Shown here piece by piece: positions 7,472 through 16,608 of a stretch of DNA of 64,000 nucleotides. Positions within the stretch are counted from its first letter, which is position 1. Each line of letters opens with the position of its first letter. Source of the stretch: Anoxybacterium sp963668245 (GTDB taxonomy: Bacteria; Bacillota; Clostridia; Peptostreptococcales; Anaerovoracaceae); contig OY764195.2 of assembly GCA_963668245.2 (NCBI GenBank), positions 2,728,001-2,792,000 of the forward strand, written 5' to 3'. Made by a program: the position numbers and the translations under genes. The notes beneath the pieces were generated by a model. It was not told the origin of the DNA. It saw only the letters and a list, made by a program, of their open reading frames with translations, and did no database searches.

Positions 7472-8929
7472 ATGTCAAAGAACGCAACAGATAACACACT
7501 CAACGAAGCTCGTCTTCAAGGAAACATGGGAGTAGGCGCTCTTGTGATGTCCGTTCTTGCTTTTTCAGGACCACTCCTAACTACGTCTGGGTTTATTCCC
7601 GTTTATTTTCCTCTATTAGAATCAGATGCATCTGGAGTTCCCATGGTATTTATTTTTGTAACAATTACCTTGGTTCTATTTGCCACAGGCTTTTCAAAAA
7701 TGGGGACGGTAATGGAACGTCCAGGAGGATTCTATACCTATGTAACCGATGGTCTTGGGCGCAATCTAGGTCTAATGACAGCATTTCTTCTGACTGCTGG
7801 TTATATGTCTATTGCACTTTTTGCACCACCATTGATTGCAATCTATACGCAAAATGTAGTAGAAAATATTTTCCATGGGCCACACATTCCTTGGTATATT
7901 ATTGCAATTATTTCAGTACTTTGTACTACTCTTCTTGCGTATCGTAGAATAGATCTGTCTGCTTCCGTTTTATTCTGGGTCATGGTTTTTGAAAGCGCAT
8001 CTGTATTTGTTTTTGATGCAGTTTGCTTTATCAAAGGTTTTGCAATCAACGGTGGTGTTGTTGGATTTACAGTTCCGTCCATTGCAACAAGCGCATTTGG
8101 GGTTGTTCTTCTATTTGTTGTTGGCAACTTTATGGGTTTTGAGGCAACGGTTATTTACCGCGAAGAATGTAAAAATCCACAAAGAACAATTCCAAGAGCA
8201 ACGTTTGCTGCTGTCATTGGTATCGGCGCTTTCTATTTTCTTGCTTCATGGGCATTTCTTGCCTATTATGGTGATACTGCTGCAGAAGTTCTAGGAAATG
8301 ATGCAGCCATCGCGTTCATGAATATTTTAGGAACAGCTAGCAAAGTCTTTGGTGACATTGTTTCGGTTGTTGTCATTACATCCTGTTTTGCTTCTCTGCT
8401 TTCTATTCAAAATGTTTCTTCAAGATATTTATTCTCATTAGGCAGCGATGAGGTGTTACCAAAGGCGCTGGGTAAGGTACATCACAAGCACCATTCTCCA
8501 TATATGGCTGCATCGACTGTAGGTATTATTTGGTTTGTTGTATTAACGATTTTCCTCTTAACTGGAAAAGACCCTGTTTATTTATATCTTCTTTTTGCAG
8601 GAGTCGGTGAATTTCTAATAGTAACAGGCATCTTCATGGCATGCTTGGCTGTTATTATGTATTTTCAAAAGAACAATAAAAAATATAATTTCTCTACATG
8701 GACAACTTTTATTGCTCCAGGGTTGGCACTGATAGGTCTTGCCTTTGTTTTAATAAAAGCTGTTATGAACTTTGATGCACTTACAGGGGCACCTGGCATC
8801 GTGTCCGTCATATTGTTCTCGGCAATGGTTGCACTTGGATTAGGCGCCTTTATCTACTCTAAGTATTTGCAAAAAAACAAGCCTGAAGTTTATGACCGTA
8901 TCGGCCGTCAAAATTCTACAGATATGTAA
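7472..8929 (+). CDS. APC-superfamily amino acid/amine permease
   Basis: 485 residues with about 12 to 13 hydrophobic segments, typical of APC permeases. The first helix region GNMGVGALVMSVLAFSGPL is the unwound substrate-binding stretch. ERPGGFYTYVTDGLGRNLG after the second helix and GFEATVIYREECKNPQRTIPRA after the sixth are family signatures. It imports an amino acid or amine across the membrane by proton symport or exchange. AAGGAGG lies 9 nt before the ATG. It sits directly behind an EutQ-like cupin and ahead of a strong terminator, so the pair is one transcript. Ethanolamine or a similar amine would fit the cupin partner, but nothing in the sequence proves it. Confidence 0.85.
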   Translation: MSKNATDNTLNEARLQGNMGVGALVMSVLAFSGPLLTTSGFIPVYFPLLESDASGVPMVFIFVTITLVLFATGFSKMGTVMERPGGFYTYVTDGLGRNLGLMTAFLLTAGYMSIALFAPPLIAIYTQNVVENIFHGPHIPWYIIAIISVLCTTLLAYRRIDLSASVLFWVMVFESASVFVFDAVCFIKGFAINGGVVGFTVPSIATSAFGVVLLFVVGNFMGFEATVIYREECKNPQRTIPRATFAAVIGIGAFYFLASWAFLAYYGDTAAEVLGNDAAIAFMNILGTASKVFGDIVSVVVITSCFASLLSIQNVSSRYLFSLGSDEVLPKALGKVHHKHHSPYMAASTVGIIWFVVLTIFLLTGKDPVYLYLLFAGVGEFLIVTGIFMACLAVIMYFQKNNKKYNFSTWTTFIAPGLALIGLAFVLIKAVMNFDALTGAPGIVSVILFSAMVALGLGAFIYSKYLQKNKPEVYDRIGRQNSTDM

Positions 8930-9034
8930 AGGTTCACGACTCACATAATTTAATTGATTCTAATAGATAATTTGATTGATTCTAATAGATTCCTTGATAT
9001 CATCGAGATAATTCATAACTATCTAATGTCCGTG

Positions 9035-9070
9035 AAAAAAGCCAGCATATCAACAATGCTGGCTTTTCTT
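9035..9070 (+). terminator. Terminator after the cupin-permease unit
   Basis: AAAGCCAGCAT and ATGCTGGCTTT arms around a short loop, with a closing TTTTC. The stem is strong and nearly symmetrical, so it may work in both directions. Confidence 0.85.
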
Positions 9071-9208
9071 AAGAAACGTCTTTGGATCCAGATGAAAAAT
9101 CTTATCAATTAATTGATGGAATATTCAAAATTATATAGAAACTCAATGGGTAAAGGGATTATAATACAGGTATCATTTTATAAAAATTATAGAGACACGG
9201 AGGTCAGT

Positions 9209-10045
9209 ATGGATATTCAAAAGCTTACGATTGGCCAGATGGCGGAGCTGAATCAAGTGACACGGCAAACCCTTCGTCATTATGATTCTGAAGGGCTACT
9301 TACTCCATATTATACAGAGCCCGAAAGTGGTTATCGATACTATCATATCAGTCAAAGTGCCAAATTAGATATGATTCAGTATTTGAAGTTCTGTGGTATG
9401 TCTCTTCAGCAAATCAAATTAGAATTCGAAGCGGCTAATACAGATGAAATTCAAGAGTTCCTTATGTCGCAACTAAACTATATTGATGATTCCATACGAA
9501 GGCTATATCAGAGTAGAAACACAATTGCTAGAACAATAGCAAACTACAAAAGATATAAATCACTACCTCAAAGTCAAATGATTTTTCATGAATTGATGCC
9601 AGAACGAAAAATATATGTTCATACCTCTAGTATGAATTATTTTGATCACAATGATTCTGGTTATGAAATGATGCTACGCGAATTAAAAACAAGCTTAATC
9701 GCAAAAAAACTTCCCACCAATTATTTCTGCAATGTTGGAACCATTGTACGAAAATCATATTTAGAGAAAAACGAATTGTTTGCAAATGAAGTATATATGT
9801 TTATCGATGACAGCATCAACAACTACGATTCTATAGAAACATTGCCAGAAGGCATGTATGTCGGTATTTGTGCAGAAGACTTTTATCGAGAAAGTGAGTT
9901 TGCAGAAAACTTGCTTCAATATATCAAAGAAAATAACTATACCATCGTTGGTGATTATATCTGCGAAGTAATTGTAGAATTCCCCTTATTTGAAACGATG
10001 CCACGCAGCATGCTATACAAAATTCAAATTCCTATTCAGTATTAG
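9209..10045 (+). CDS. MerR-family regulator with GyrI-like effector domain
   Basis: 278 residues from the ATG that has GGAGG 5 nt upstream; a longer frame of 32 extra codons lacks one. Residues 1-75 are a MerR winged helix (LTIGQMAELNQVTRQTLRHYDSEGLL, then ESGYRYYHISQ). A coiled-coil dimerisation helix follows to about 120. The remaining 150 residues follow the GyrI-like/BmrR ligand-binding pattern (KIYVHTSSMNYFD, LPEGMYVGICAEDFY, IVGDYICEVIVEFPLF). Proteins of this type bind hydrophobic or cationic ligands and activate promoters with 19-bp spacers. Such a promoter sits before the upstream cupin-permease pair, which makes that pair the likely target. The ligand is unknown. Confidence 0.85.
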   Translation: MDIQKLTIGQMAELNQVTRQTLRHYDSEGLLTPYYTEPESGYRYYHISQSAKLDMIQYLKFCGMSLQQIKLEFEAANTDEIQEFLMSQLNYIDDSIRRLYQSRNTIARTIANYKRYKSLPQSQMIFHELMPERKIYVHTSSMNYFDHNDSGYEMMLRELKTSLIAKKLPTNYFCNVGTIVRKSYLEKNELFANEVYMFIDDSINNYDSIETLPEGMYVGICAEDFYRESEFAENLLQYIKENNYTIVGDYICEVIVEFPLFETMPRSMLYKIQIPIQY

Positions 10046-10147
10046 TACCTTTCTATCCGGTTTGAATAATTGGTTTTTGAATAATTCATCTTCTGAGCAT
10101 ATTTTACAAACTCCTGATTCAGGTGGGCTACTGTCAATTCATCCGTT

Positions 10148-10489
10148 TTATTCCCAACTTTCCCAAACCTCTGGATGATACCCTACAGTCGCCTTATTTC
10201 CGTTTCTCACAATTGGTGTTTTTATTATCTTTGGATTATCCAAAATTTTTTCGATTTGATCTTGCTCTCGAAGATATGGAATCAATCCCATCAGCTGTTT
10301 GTCTTTACAAGTCATATCAATTAAATTCTCATGACCCCCAATCGCTTGTTGGATACGATTCCATTCACCTCTGCTCATTCCTTTTTGAATCAGATCAATC
10401 ATTTGATATTTGATACCTCGTTCTTTAAAATATCGTTCTGCTTTTTTTGTGTCAAAACACTTTGACTTTCCAAAAATTTGTATATTCAA
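10148..10489 (-). CDS. ArsC/Spx-family thioredoxin-fold protein
   Basis: About 113 residues of the ArsC/Spx/YffB family: FGKSKCFDTKKAERYFKERGIKYQMIDL at the N-terminus and DNPKIIKTPIVRNGNKATVGYHPEVW at the C-terminus, the latter being the family's substrate-loop region. There is a single N-terminal Cys and no CxxC, as in ArsC/YffB rather than B. subtilis Spx. The start is probably the TTG 6 nt after GGAGGG; the ATG two codons earlier abuts the ribosome binding site. It could be a glutaredoxin-linked reductase or an RNA-polymerase-binding regulator. The sequence does not decide between these. It is convergent with the MerR gene. Confidence 0.8.
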   Translation of the reverse strand: MNIQIFGKSKCFDTKKAERYFKERGIKYQMIDLIQKGMSRGEWNRIQQAIGGHENLIDMTCKDKQLMGLIPYLREQDQIEKILDNPKIIKTPIVRNGNKATVGYHPEVWESWE

Positions 10490-10721
10490 GGTCATCCCTC
10501 CAAAACCATTTTTTTAATTCGCTAATCATTGTATCAAAATTCAATCCTCTTGGCTACCATGGGAATACTGAAACATGAAATCCTGCTGCCTTTTCATATA
10601 TATTTTCACTTCATCGTTATGAACCCAAAGCTGAATGTTAGATTCTGATAAAACAGGGAATAATATAGGTATAGTTTGTAATAATCTATCAACAACTTTG
10701 TCTCAGAAAGGAGATTATAAA

Positions 10722-11609
10722 ATGAATACCGACCAAATGAAGAAAATGCAATCGGGAAAAGGCTTTATCGCTGCCCTTGATCAGAGTGGTGGCAGTACGC
10801 CAAAAGCATTGCTACAATACGGTGTAGCAGAAAACCAATATACAAACGATGAAGAAATGTATGCACTTGTACATGAAATGCGAACCAGAATTATTACAAG
10901 TCCCGCATTTACTTCTGAACATATTTTGGCTGCAATCTTATTTGAAAACACCATGGACCAAAAAATCGAAGATCTGTTTACTGCAGACTTTCTCTGGGAG
11001 AAAAAAGGTATCGTACCAATCTTAAAGGTTGATAAAGGATTAGCGTCACTAGAAGATGGTGTTCAGCTGATGAAGCCAATTCCAGATTTAGATGACCTTC
11101 TCAAAAGAGCCGTGGAAAAGAATATTTTTGGCACAAAAATGCGTTCTGTTATCAAAGACGCTAACGCAGAAGGTATTAAAAAAGTTGTAGCACAACAGTT
11201 TGAAGTTGGCAAACAAATCCTTGCCGCAGGTTTGATTCCAATTATCGAACCCGAAGTTGATATCAACAGTCCTGACAAAGAAGAGTCAGAAAAGATTTTA
11301 AAAGAAGAAATTTTCAAAGCGCTGGATCGTCTTGGCGAAGGCCAACAAGTGATGCTAAAGCTTACCATTCCAACCGTAGATAATTTTTATAGTGATATCA
11401 TTGCTGATTCACGGATTATGAGGGTAGTAGCACTGTCTGGAGGATATTCTCAAGATGATGCCAATGAAAAACTTGCCCGCAACAATGGACTAATCGCTAG
11501 TTTTTCTCGTGCCCTTTCTCAAGGATTATCAGCTCAACAATCGGACAAAGAATTTGACAATATGCTTGCAAGCTCCATAGATGGTATTTACAAAGCTTCT
11601 ATAACATAG
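10722..11609 (+). CDS. fda: Class I fructose-bisphosphate aldolase
   Basis: 295 residues from the ATG with GGAG 8 nt upstream; this matches the length of the Staphylococcus-type class I enzyme, and the longer frame adds 29 codons with no ribosome binding site. The start KGFIAALDQSGGSTPKAL, the VPILKVDKGLASLEDGVQLMKPIPDL segment and GQQVMLKLTIPT are family hallmarks, with lysines positioned for Schiff-base formation. The enzyme cleaves fructose 1,6-bisphosphate to triose phosphates in the cytoplasm without needing metal. It is a monocistronic unit ending at a strong terminator. Function is well supported by whole-length agreement with the family. Confidence 0.92.
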   Translation: MNTDQMKKMQSGKGFIAALDQSGGSTPKALLQYGVAENQYTNDEEMYALVHEMRTRIITSPAFTSEHILAAILFENTMDQKIEDLFTADFLWEKKGIVPILKVDKGLASLEDGVQLMKPIPDLDDLLKRAVEKNIFGTKMRSVIKDANAEGIKKVVAQQFEVGKQILAAGLIPIIEPEVDINSPDKEESEKILKEEIFKALDRLGEGQQVMLKLTIPTVDNFYSDIIADSRIMRVVALSGGYSQDDANEKLARNNGLIASFSRALSQGLSAQQSDKEFDNMLASSIDGIYKASIT

Positions 11610-11663
11610 AATATAGCACTTTTCAATCATGGTTCTACATGCTATAGATCCACGCACGAAATC

Positions 11664-11700
11664 AAAAGGCGCAGCTATCATTTCATGCTACGCCTTTTTT
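11664..11700 (+). terminator. Terminator after the aldolase
   Basis: AAAGGCG and AGC pair with GCT and CGCC across a loop of about 11 nt, then six T. One mismatch in the stem. Confidence 0.85.
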
Positions 11701-11917
11701 ATTATGTAGGAAATATCGCTTTACGATATTGACGGAATATCAAGAAAAGAACCTTAATCGCTGTCGCCCTTGCGGTGACATGTGGAAATAGGAATCTTGA
11801 ATTCCGTCATTTCAACTTTTTTTACATTTTTGCTTAAAGGTAAATTTTTCTTTTCTGCAAATGCCTATTTGTCTAATCATGCATCTAGTGTGATTCGTTT
11901 CAAAGAGTTCTAGTCTC
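11701..11917. other. Gene-free spacer
   Basis: AT-rich spacer between the aldolase terminator and the end of the oxidoreductase operon. I found no convincing terminator for the minus-strand operon and no reading frame of note. Confidence 0.4.
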
Positions 11918-13585
11918 TTATTTGCTCACTATTTTATCTGGATTTAACGTTCTCAAATAAGATCCACATAAGTTGTTAGGGTTTATTGCATCTCTAATTT
12001 TATATTGATACGCATAGACCCAAGGTTGTGGTGCATTGACAAACATTGAATCATGCTCTTCTTGTGTAAAGCTATAACCATTCATATGTCTTACGTCAGA
12101 GTTCCATCTACAGAAATCCGGTCCAAATCCATACTTATTGTGGAGTTCTTGATTTCCGTTGACAAATTCGTGAGTTCCTCTAATCGATTCTTTGTCATAT
12201 GCATCAAAGTTCATAAAGAATTCCCAACCAGTTGCTCCGCCTCCACCAATACCAGATAAGCTACCCATTGCCGACTCACCACCGTTGGCAACAATGTGTG
12301 TATGGTTTTGTTCCCAATCTTTTTTTCGTGCAGCAGCTTCTTCAGCTACCTGTATTGCCTTCCACACATTACTGGATAAACCGAATGTTCCTTCGTAAGC
12401 ACCACACATAACAAAATTCAAGTTTTTATGTCCCATTCTGGTCAAATACAATAATGCGTAGTCATGCATATCTTGGTCAAGCATCATCTCGCTTTTCCAT
12501 CCACCAGTTTGTTCTAAAATATACTCTACAGCCTTCTCTTTATATTCCATATCTCGTTTTGAATAACCCGCAATAATGATTTGATAATCATATTTCATTT
12601 TCTCATTTTGCTCTTGCAGATATGAATCTTTCATAAGCTCTTCCAAGTCAGCAAGCTGTCCATCTGGATTCGTAATGATTTTCAACATATAGGCCTTTAA
12701 ATCTCTTCCAAACATGTTGAATTGTCTGTGGCCAGAATATATTACATCGCATTCATAGAAATATTGGAGGCTGCGTGCCCAAGCTTCCCAACTTGGATAA
12801 CATAATGTGTAGCATTTTAAATTGTCTCCAAAGTCCGCTTTATAAGCAGGTGCTTCTCCTCTTGACGGCAAATCAACTGGGCCTGGCCATGGATGAAGTC
12901 TGACGGCCATCTTGGTGCATACCCCATTTGTTCCTGCCGCACCAAAAATACCTCGCAACATTCCCCTTTGGCTTGGACCAGGTCCTTCGCCACAAAACCA
13001 TCCATCTCCAGAACCGAACGATCCAGTTCTCATAACTTCACCACTAGGGAGTACCCATTCCATTCCAAGAATATTCTCTGAACCTTGCCCCATCGAAATT
13101 GAGTTTGGTCCAAATGCTGCCCAAGAAGAAAAGTTTGCCAATGTTGAGCAGCTACTTCCTGATCCAGGAATATTTAAGTTGAGACCTACTTTCATGGCTT
13201 CGGCCTGAACTGTTGCACCGATTGCAAAGGGTTCTACTACAGCCGTCATGTTTTTTGCATCAATTTCAATGCTTTTCATTCTTCTTAAGTCCAGCTGGAT
13301 TCCATAATCGCTGCCAATATACCCCATTGTCGACCAAAAAGTAGTTGATCCTTTGAATTCAATTCCATATTTATTACACAACTTGATGATGTTTTGTACT
13401 TCCTCTGTATTCTCAGGCAAAACAACAGCCTGTGGCAGAGGAGTCCAATGCTCTGACGGACCATAATGTGCAGAGCCCTGAGCAGGAATGTTTCTATAGG
13501 TTTCAAGTATTCCTATATTTTCTGAAATATTCCTTTTGCCAACAATCGCTTCCAGTGCCTTATAAATCTCTCTTGATAAAGCCAT
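11918..13585 (-). CDS. FAD-linked oxidoreductase (VAO/PCMH family), last gene of a three-gene operon
   Basis: 555 residues of the vanillyl-alcohol oxidase/p-cresol methylhydroxylase fold. The N-terminal PCMH-type FAD domain is clear: PQAVVLPENTEEVQNIIKLC near 52, a STTFWSTMGY loop, then IPGSGSSCSTLANFSSWAAFGPNSISMGQGSENILGM. The C-terminal half is the substrate cap, ending in PNNLCGSYLRTLNP, close to the NPGxxxxP-type end of the family. It should oxidise a hydroxy-acid or alcohol using bound FAD in the cytoplasm. It starts 5 nt after GAGGAGG and lies 15 nt after the Fe-S subunit, with a second flavoprotein before that. The set resembles GlcD/GlcE/GlcF. The substrate is not evident. Confidence 0.8.
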   Translation of the reverse strand: MALSREIYKALEAIVGKRNISENIGILETYRNIPAQGSAHYGPSEHWTPLPQAVVLPENTEEVQNIIKLCNKYGIEFKGSTTFWSTMGYIGSDYGIQLDLRRMKSIEIDAKNMTAVVEPFAIGATVQAEAMKVGLNLNIPGSGSSCSTLANFSSWAAFGPNSISMGQGSENILGMEWVLPSGEVMRTGSFGSGDGWFCGEGPGPSQRGMLRGIFGAAGTNGVCTKMAVRLHPWPGPVDLPSRGEAPAYKADFGDNLKCYTLCYPSWEAWARSLQYFYECDVIYSGHRQFNMFGRDLKAYMLKIITNPDGQLADLEELMKDSYLQEQNEKMKYDYQIIIAGYSKRDMEYKEKAVEYILEQTGGWKSEMMLDQDMHDYALLYLTRMGHKNLNFVMCGAYEGTFGLSSNVWKAIQVAEEAAARKKDWEQNHTHIVANGGESAMGSLSGIGGGGATGWEFFMNFDAYDKESIRGTHEFVNGNQELHNKYGFGPDFCRWNSDVRHMNGYSFTQEEHDSMFVNAPQPWVYAYQYKIRDAINPNNLCGSYLRTLNPDKIVSK

Positions 13586-13600
13586 CTGCTACCTCCTCTC

Positions 13601-14875
13601 TCACATTGCTTGCTTTACAAGCTCAATGATATCCAATACTTCAATCGTCTTACCATCTTCACCTGCTGCATTTACAAAATTGTCTTTGCACCACGGACAA
13701 GCGGTAACCATTGCCTCTGCACCAGTTGCATTTGCTTCTGTCACTCTTTCTCCAGCTGTCCAAGCAGAGAAATCAGGATTTGACTCGCTACATCCCCCAC
13801 CAGCACCACAGCACCAGGAATACTCACGGATCCGTTCCATTTCAATAAGTTTTATACCTGGAATTGCTTTTAAAATATTTCTTGGTGCATCGTAGATTCC
13901 ATAAATTCCATTATATCTAGGTTTTTTCGGTTCCCAAGTATGCACTTGATTCAATATTTTCTTTTCTTTTCCTTCCCAAGGAACGTAAGGTTCGCCTAAC
14001 CTGCCAAGATGACATGGGTCGTGATATGTCACAGTCATATCAATATTTTTTGTCAATTTTATTTTTCCTTCTCGAATCAATTGATCAATATACTCCACAA
14101 CGTGAAGCACAATCACATCCAATCCAAGTTTTGCATATTGACGTTTCAATGCATGATAGCAGTCAGAGCAAGGTGTAATGATTGTTTTTACTCCTGCGGT
14201 TTGAAATGCCTTAATGTTTGTGGTTGCACTTTTTTCAAATTCATTGATAAATCCCATCTGTTGAGCTCTTCCAGCACAACAATTGTCTGCTGCACCCAAA
14301 TAGCCCAAATCCACACCAGCATCTTGCAATAGCTTTACTGCGCTTTGTGCAACCTTTTGTAACTTTGAATCATAACTGTATTTACACCCAGGGAAAAAAG
14401 CTACTTCTCCTTTTTCTTTAAATAAGTCCTTCAAAGCAAGATCTTTTGCCCAATCCGTTCGATTTGCTTTTTTAGTATTGGGAATCATACTATTTTCCTT
14501 TTGAAGATTCTCCATCACTGGTTTTTGACCTTCAAGTATTTTTCCATTCTCCACAGCGTACGCTTTTTGTTCTATGTTGTGATCGAGCACATCCAAATTG
14601 TATCTCGTTACTTTGCATCCCGTGTCACAATATCCGCAAGAGGTGCAGGAATGGATTGCTTCTGTAATGGTGTCATCCAGCACAGCTCTTCCATCTAGCA
14701 AACTCTGACTTAATTGAAATCGTCCACGGGCTGAGTATGTCATAAAATCATAGTAACCAATGCTCGGACAATTTTCAGCGAATCGTAAACTTTTTACTTT
14801 CTCAAATGGAATGAATTTGCATCCAGCACAAGTACTGCAACGTTCCATCATCGGTCTAAAATCTTGTAGAGCCAT
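13601..14875 (-). CDS. Fe-S oxidoreductase subunit with two CCG domains (GlcF/GlpC-like)
   Basis: 424 residues. The N-terminus has cysteine clusters CSTCAGCKF and CTSCGYCDTGCKVTRYN that could hold [4Fe-4S] centres, though the first is not a perfect ferredoxin motif. Two CCG domains follow: FFPGCKYSYD with DNCCAGRAQQMG and CSDCYHALKR, then YHDPCHLGRLGEP with SWCCGAGGGCSESNP and CPWCKDNF. CCG domains hold a non-cubane or [4Fe-4S] cluster and act as electron transfer or catalytic elements in GlpC, GlcF, LutA and HdrB. It lies between two flavoproteins with 15-25 nt gaps and should carry their electrons onward. AGGAGG is 7 nt from the ATG. The acceptor is unknown. Confidence 0.85.
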   Translation of the reverse strand: MALQDFRPMMERCSTCAGCKFIPFEKVKSLRFAENCPSIGYYDFMTYSARGRFQLSQSLLDGRAVLDDTITEAIHSCTSCGYCDTGCKVTRYNLDVLDHNIEQKAYAVENGKILEGQKPVMENLQKENSMIPNTKKANRTDWAKDLALKDLFKEKGEVAFFPGCKYSYDSKLQKVAQSAVKLLQDAGVDLGYLGAADNCCAGRAQQMGFINEFEKSATTNIKAFQTAGVKTIITPCSDCYHALKRQYAKLGLDVIVLHVVEYIDQLIREGKIKLTKNIDMTVTYHDPCHLGRLGEPYVPWEGKEKKILNQVHTWEPKKPRYNGIYGIYDAPRNILKAIPGIKLIEMERIREYSWCCGAGGGCSESNPDFSAWTAGERVTEANATGAEAMVTACPWCKDNFVNAAGEDGKTIEVLDIIELVKQAM

Positions 14876-14898
14876 TTTTATTCCTCCTTTTTACATAT

Positions 14899-16371
14899 TT
14901 ATTTAAGAGTAAGTTTTCCAGTATTCATAATGTTGCTCGGATCAAATATATTTTTCATTTTCTTCAATAGTTCATAAGAGGCCGCATCTTTATTCAACTG
15001 AATGGATGCCCAGATATCATATGGTCTTGCATAATATCCTCCAAGCCTTGACATGGATTTACTTGCTTTTTCATACAGTGCTTTGACCCTTTTCACTTCT
15101 TGTTTATTTGCTGCGTCATAAGGGATATTGAACTCCAGATGAACTGAAGTACCCATGTGCTGGGGTTGAATATAGATTCCTATGTCACCTGTAGGATATC
15201 CTTGCTCGATAGCTAAATCATACATTGCTTCAATAAAGGTTTCTGTTTTATCAAGGGTTGTAATAAAGAAAATATCCTGTGATGCGCCTTTATATGTTTG
15301 CTTCCAAGAATGCTCACCAGACGAAGTCGTCGATTTGGAAAGCACCGCTTTACCCGAAACTCCGCCAACCGCATTTACAATGGAAACTCCTGTTTGTTTT
15401 GCAATATCCGCGATATCTTTTTCTTGGCCTTCTACCTTTAACTCCGGTAAAATAATATCTCCAGAAATTCCTACCGCCCCAATCCATTGAGGAAGCTCTG
15501 TTTTCAGCGCTGTAATCATTTCACTGGTTTCACCCATTAGTCCAGCTAAATATGCATTGTTCATCAGGTACAACTTGTCTCCAAATCTTGACCAAATCAC
15601 TTTGTATGCAAAATCTTCTAACTCAGTTGATTTCTTTGCTGGAACTAAATACATTTTATTGATAGTTGGAAGTAATTCACATTTTAGTGATGCCCATGTA
15701 ACAATCCCCATTGTTCCTTGCGCTTGCAATACCATTCTAAGCATATCCGTCATTTGCGGCCCATTAGAATGCACTTGCCATTTTTCCTGCTTCCATTGTG
15801 ATTCCAAATCCTTTACGCCATTACCCGCTTCACCAGTATAAATTTGATTTCCGTCACCAAATGTCACTTCCGTACATCGTACTGGTTCTGTGTAATTAAA
15901 CTGATGCAAGCAGTTTAGTCTTGGTTCCACTTCCAATACGCTAGTTACTACGGATTTATTTTTTCTTGGTCTTAACGAAGTTGATAACGTCATGCCCTCT
16001 TTTGCCAATGCATCTTGGAGCTGCCCATAGGTTACTCCTGGCTCTATGACAACCATTCTCTGCTGACGATTGATATGAATAATTTTATTCATAGAGCTCA
16101 AGTCAACAATAGTAGCTTCTGGTACACTTGGCACCGTATCGCCTTTAAAGTGAGGTGCCCCAGAGCTGACTGGCACCAGTGGAGTTTTCGTCAAGTTTGC
16201 CCACTGAACGATTCTTTGAACTTGTTCTGCATTTTTTGGCTTTACAACGAATTCAGGCATCATTGGTGATGTAAAACTTTCATCTTTTGAATATGATTCG
16301 AGAATGGCTATATCGTCTATCACATTCTGCGCACCAACAATGTCAACTAAATCTTTCTTTTTGTTTTCCAA
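14899..16371 (-). CDS. FAD-binding oxidase (GlcD/PCMH type), first gene of the operon
   Basis: About 490 residues from a TTG that has AAGGAGGAGG 9 nt upstream; the longer reading frame would begin in the promoter and is rejected. The FAD domain reads PEFVVKPKNAEQVQRIVQWAN near residue 40, TPLVPVSSGAPHFKGDTVP near 65 and MVVIEPGVTYGQLQDALAKEGM near 108. The C-terminus ends in NIFDPSNIMNTGKLTLK, the usual last helix of this family. It is paralogous to the third gene of the operon but clearly diverged, so the two flavoproteins probably form a heteromer with the Fe-S subunit, as GlcD and GlcE do. Role: oxidation of a 2-hydroxy acid or an aromatic alcohol, by inference. Confidence 0.82.
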   Translation of the reverse strand: MENKKKDLVDIVGAQNVIDDIAILESYSKDESFTSPMMPEFVVKPKNAEQVQRIVQWANLTKTPLVPVSSGAPHFKGDTVPSVPEATIVDLSSMNKIIHINRQQRMVVIEPGVTYGQLQDALAKEGMTLSTSLRPRKNKSVVTSVLEVEPRLNCLHQFNYTEPVRCTEVTFGDGNQIYTGEAGNGVKDLESQWKQEKWQVHSNGPQMTDMLRMVLQAQGTMGIVTWASLKCELLPTINKMYLVPAKKSTELEDFAYKVIWSRFGDKLYLMNNAYLAGLMGETSEMITALKTELPQWIGAVGISGDIILPELKVEGQEKDIADIAKQTGVSIVNAVGGVSGKAVLSKSTTSSGEHSWKQTYKGASQDIFFITTLDKTETFIEAMYDLAIEQGYPTGDIGIYIQPQHMGTSVHLEFNIPYDAANKQEVKRVKALYEKASKSMSRLGGYYARPYDIWASIQLNKDAASYELLKKMKNIFDPSNIMNTGKLTLK

Positions 16372-16404
16372 AGTCTTTTCCTCCTCCTTACACTTGATTA
16401 TGCT

Positions 16405-16437
16405 CGAATGATATTCGCAGAATAATATTCGGCGAAT
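16405..16437 (-). promoter_or_regulatory. Four CGAAT/ATTCG half-sites just downstream of the oxidase-operon promoter
   Basis: Reading the plus strand, CGAAT (16405), ATTCG (16413), ATTCG (16427) and CGAAT (16433) form two symmetrical pairs, one with a 1-nt and one with a 3-nt gap. They lie in the first 30 bases of the expected transcript, a typical repressor position. Confidence 0.45.
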
Positions 16438-16444
16438 TTTATTC

Positions 16445-16473
16445 ATTATATTACAGCTTTTTTGTCTTGTAAA
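16445..16473 (-). promoter_or_regulatory. Sigma-A promoter of the flavoprotein operon
   Basis: TTTACA (-35) and TATAAT (-10) at exactly 17-nt spacing on the minus strand, about 75 bases before the TTG start. Confidence 0.8.
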
Positions 16474-16518
16474 CAGTTTTTTCATATTCAAGTTCTATTT
16501 CAAAGCAATCGTTGATTA

Positions 16519-16560
16519 CAAAAAAACAACGAGTCTGGAATCCTATCCTTTCTCGTTGTC
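16519..16560 (-). terminator. Terminator after the MocR regulator
   Basis: ACAACGAG and CTCGTTGT arms around an 18-nt loop, followed by seven T on the minus strand. Confidence 0.8.
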
Positions 16561-16608
16561 ATTGCTATGCATTTCAATTGCATATTGTTTAGTTTTTGGA
16601 AAAATGAA

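Noticed and set aside
7023..8929. Part of an ethanolamine-utilisation microcompartment
   Set aside because: Only an EutQ-like cupin and a permease are present; no shell protein, lyase or reactivase genes are nearby.
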